Positions 5,148-5,614 of a DNA stretch of 5,614 nt are shown here, piece by piece. Below the pieces are notes generated by a model. The model saw nothing but the letters and a program-made list of their open reading frames with translations. It had not been told where the DNA came from and did no database searches. The number at the start of each line of letters is the position of its first letter. Position 1 is the stretch's first letter. This DNA comes from an uncultured beta proteobacterium (GTDB lineage: Bacteria; Pseudomonadota; Gammaproteobacteria; Burkholderiales; Burkholderiaceae_B). The stretch lies in assembly GCA_903929925.1 (NCBI GenBank), contig CAIYWO010000125.1, positions 1 through 5,614 on the forward strand, in the 5' to 3' direction. A program made the translations under genes and the position numbers.

Positions 5148-5614
5148 ATGTCACGCGATTCAGACGATCAGAACGTTAATCTCTCGGGAAACACTTGTTT
5201 CCAAGAGGTGCTATCTCTTGCGATTGAAAATCGCGGACGCCGAAATATCATCAAAGGGGGGTTTGGGTTGGCTACCCTCGCAGCGTTTCCAGTGCTTGCG
5301 CAGCCTTCAAGAGCCACTTCGCAAGCCTTACCCACCGCGCTGGCTTTCCAGTCGGTTGGTAAAAGTCTGCTTGACCAAGTGAGTCTGCCCCCAGGCTACC
5401 GGTTTACGATTTTGCATGCCTCAGGTGATCCAATTGATGCGACGGTAGCGGCTTATGCGAACGACGGTTCCGAGAAGGATGACTGGGCGCATCGGATCGG
5501 CGATCATCACGACGGGATGGATATTTATTACATCGATGAGGCTGGGCGCTACTCGCCCACCGCGACGTCCAAGGCCGTGCTATGTGTAAACCATGAAAGC
5601 TCTGCCGATTCACA
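5148..5614 (+). CDS. phoX: PhoX-family (DUF839) alkaline phosphatase, N-terminal part
   Basis: The frame is open from ATG 5148 to the window end; 155 residues are visible and the gene continues outside. PhoX enzymes are secreted metal-dependent phosphatases that release phosphate from organic monoesters during phosphate starvation. The first 30 residues are polar. A twin-arginine signal follows, NRGRRNIIKGGFG (28-40, arginines 31-32), with a moderate hydrophobic stretch (39-51) and a likely cleavage near 'LAQPSRA' (about 50-56). This long polar lead before the RR motif is typical of the family. After it come PPGYRF (81-86), HDGM (121-124) and VNHE (147-150), which I associate with the conserved start of the PhoX catalytic domain. 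Full-length homologues run to about 600-700 residues, so most metal ligands lie beyond the window. A candidate Pho box lies directly upstream, and olsB is divergent. Confidence 0.88.
   Translation, partial: MSRDSDDQNVNLSGNTCFQEVLSLAIENRGRRNIIKGGFGLATLAAFPVLAQPSRATSQALPTALAFQSVGKSLLDQVSLPPGYRFTILHASGDPIDATVAAYANDGSEKDDWAHRIGDHHDGMDIYYIDEAGRYSPTATSKAVLCVNHESSADS

Noticed and set aside
5140..5382. Open frame overlapping the start of phoX in another phase
   Set aside because: It overlaps the phoX frame, which has a better ribosome site, a Tat signal and family motifs; the overlapping translation shows no recognisable features.

Overview
The window reads as chromosomal DNA from a betaproteobacterium, probably Burkholderiales. 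This rests on the close match, from memory, of the LplT and OlsB proteins to Burkholderia-type sequences (for example the long LplT stretch around 'LWRDKLGQISLAVTTLFWGA', and the OlsB tail 'GAPAWDPDFNTADF'). No database search was possible. The DNA is densely coding. No RNA gene, CRISPR array, insertion sequence or integration site was seen, and no non-coding stretch exceeds about 175 bp.

Layout: (1) 2-226, plus strand: the last 74 codons of an unrecognised membrane protein that begins outside the window. (2) 231-1922, minus strand: a 563-residue class III PLP aminotransferase of the glutamate-1-semialdehyde aminomutase / polyketide AMT-domain type. It carries an unusual N-terminal membrane anchor and ends only 4 bp from gene 1. 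(3) 1957-2880, plus: a phosphatidylserine decarboxylase (psd), divergent from gene 2 with a 34-bp gap. (4) 2877-4178, plus: an LplT lysophospholipid transporter overlapping psd by 4 bp. (5) 4193-4972, minus: OlsB, the ornithine N-alpha-acyltransferase that starts ornithine-lipid synthesis. (6) 4973-5147: an AT-rich divergent promoter region. (7) 5148 to the window end, plus: the N-terminal 155 residues of a Tat-exported PhoX-type alkaline phosphatase.

The theme is membrane lipids and phosphate. PhoX releases phosphate outside the cytoplasmic membrane, OlsB makes a phosphorus-free lipid, and Psd and LplT act on phospholipids. The regulatory DNA supports this theme. Between olsB and phoX I can read two opposed PhoB-box-like elements, each ending in the same 7-mer TCGTCAC and each with the 11-bp repeat spacing of Pho boxes. 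A third element, with two exact GTCAT cores 11 bp apart, overlaps the psd start codons in the 34-bp gap before the aminotransferase. My inference is that the window is a phosphate-starvation locus. Within it, the membrane-anchored aminotransferase plus psd-lplT looks like an uncharacterised phospholipid remodelling module. The Pho boxes, the regulon and the aminotransferase substrate are all inferred and untested.
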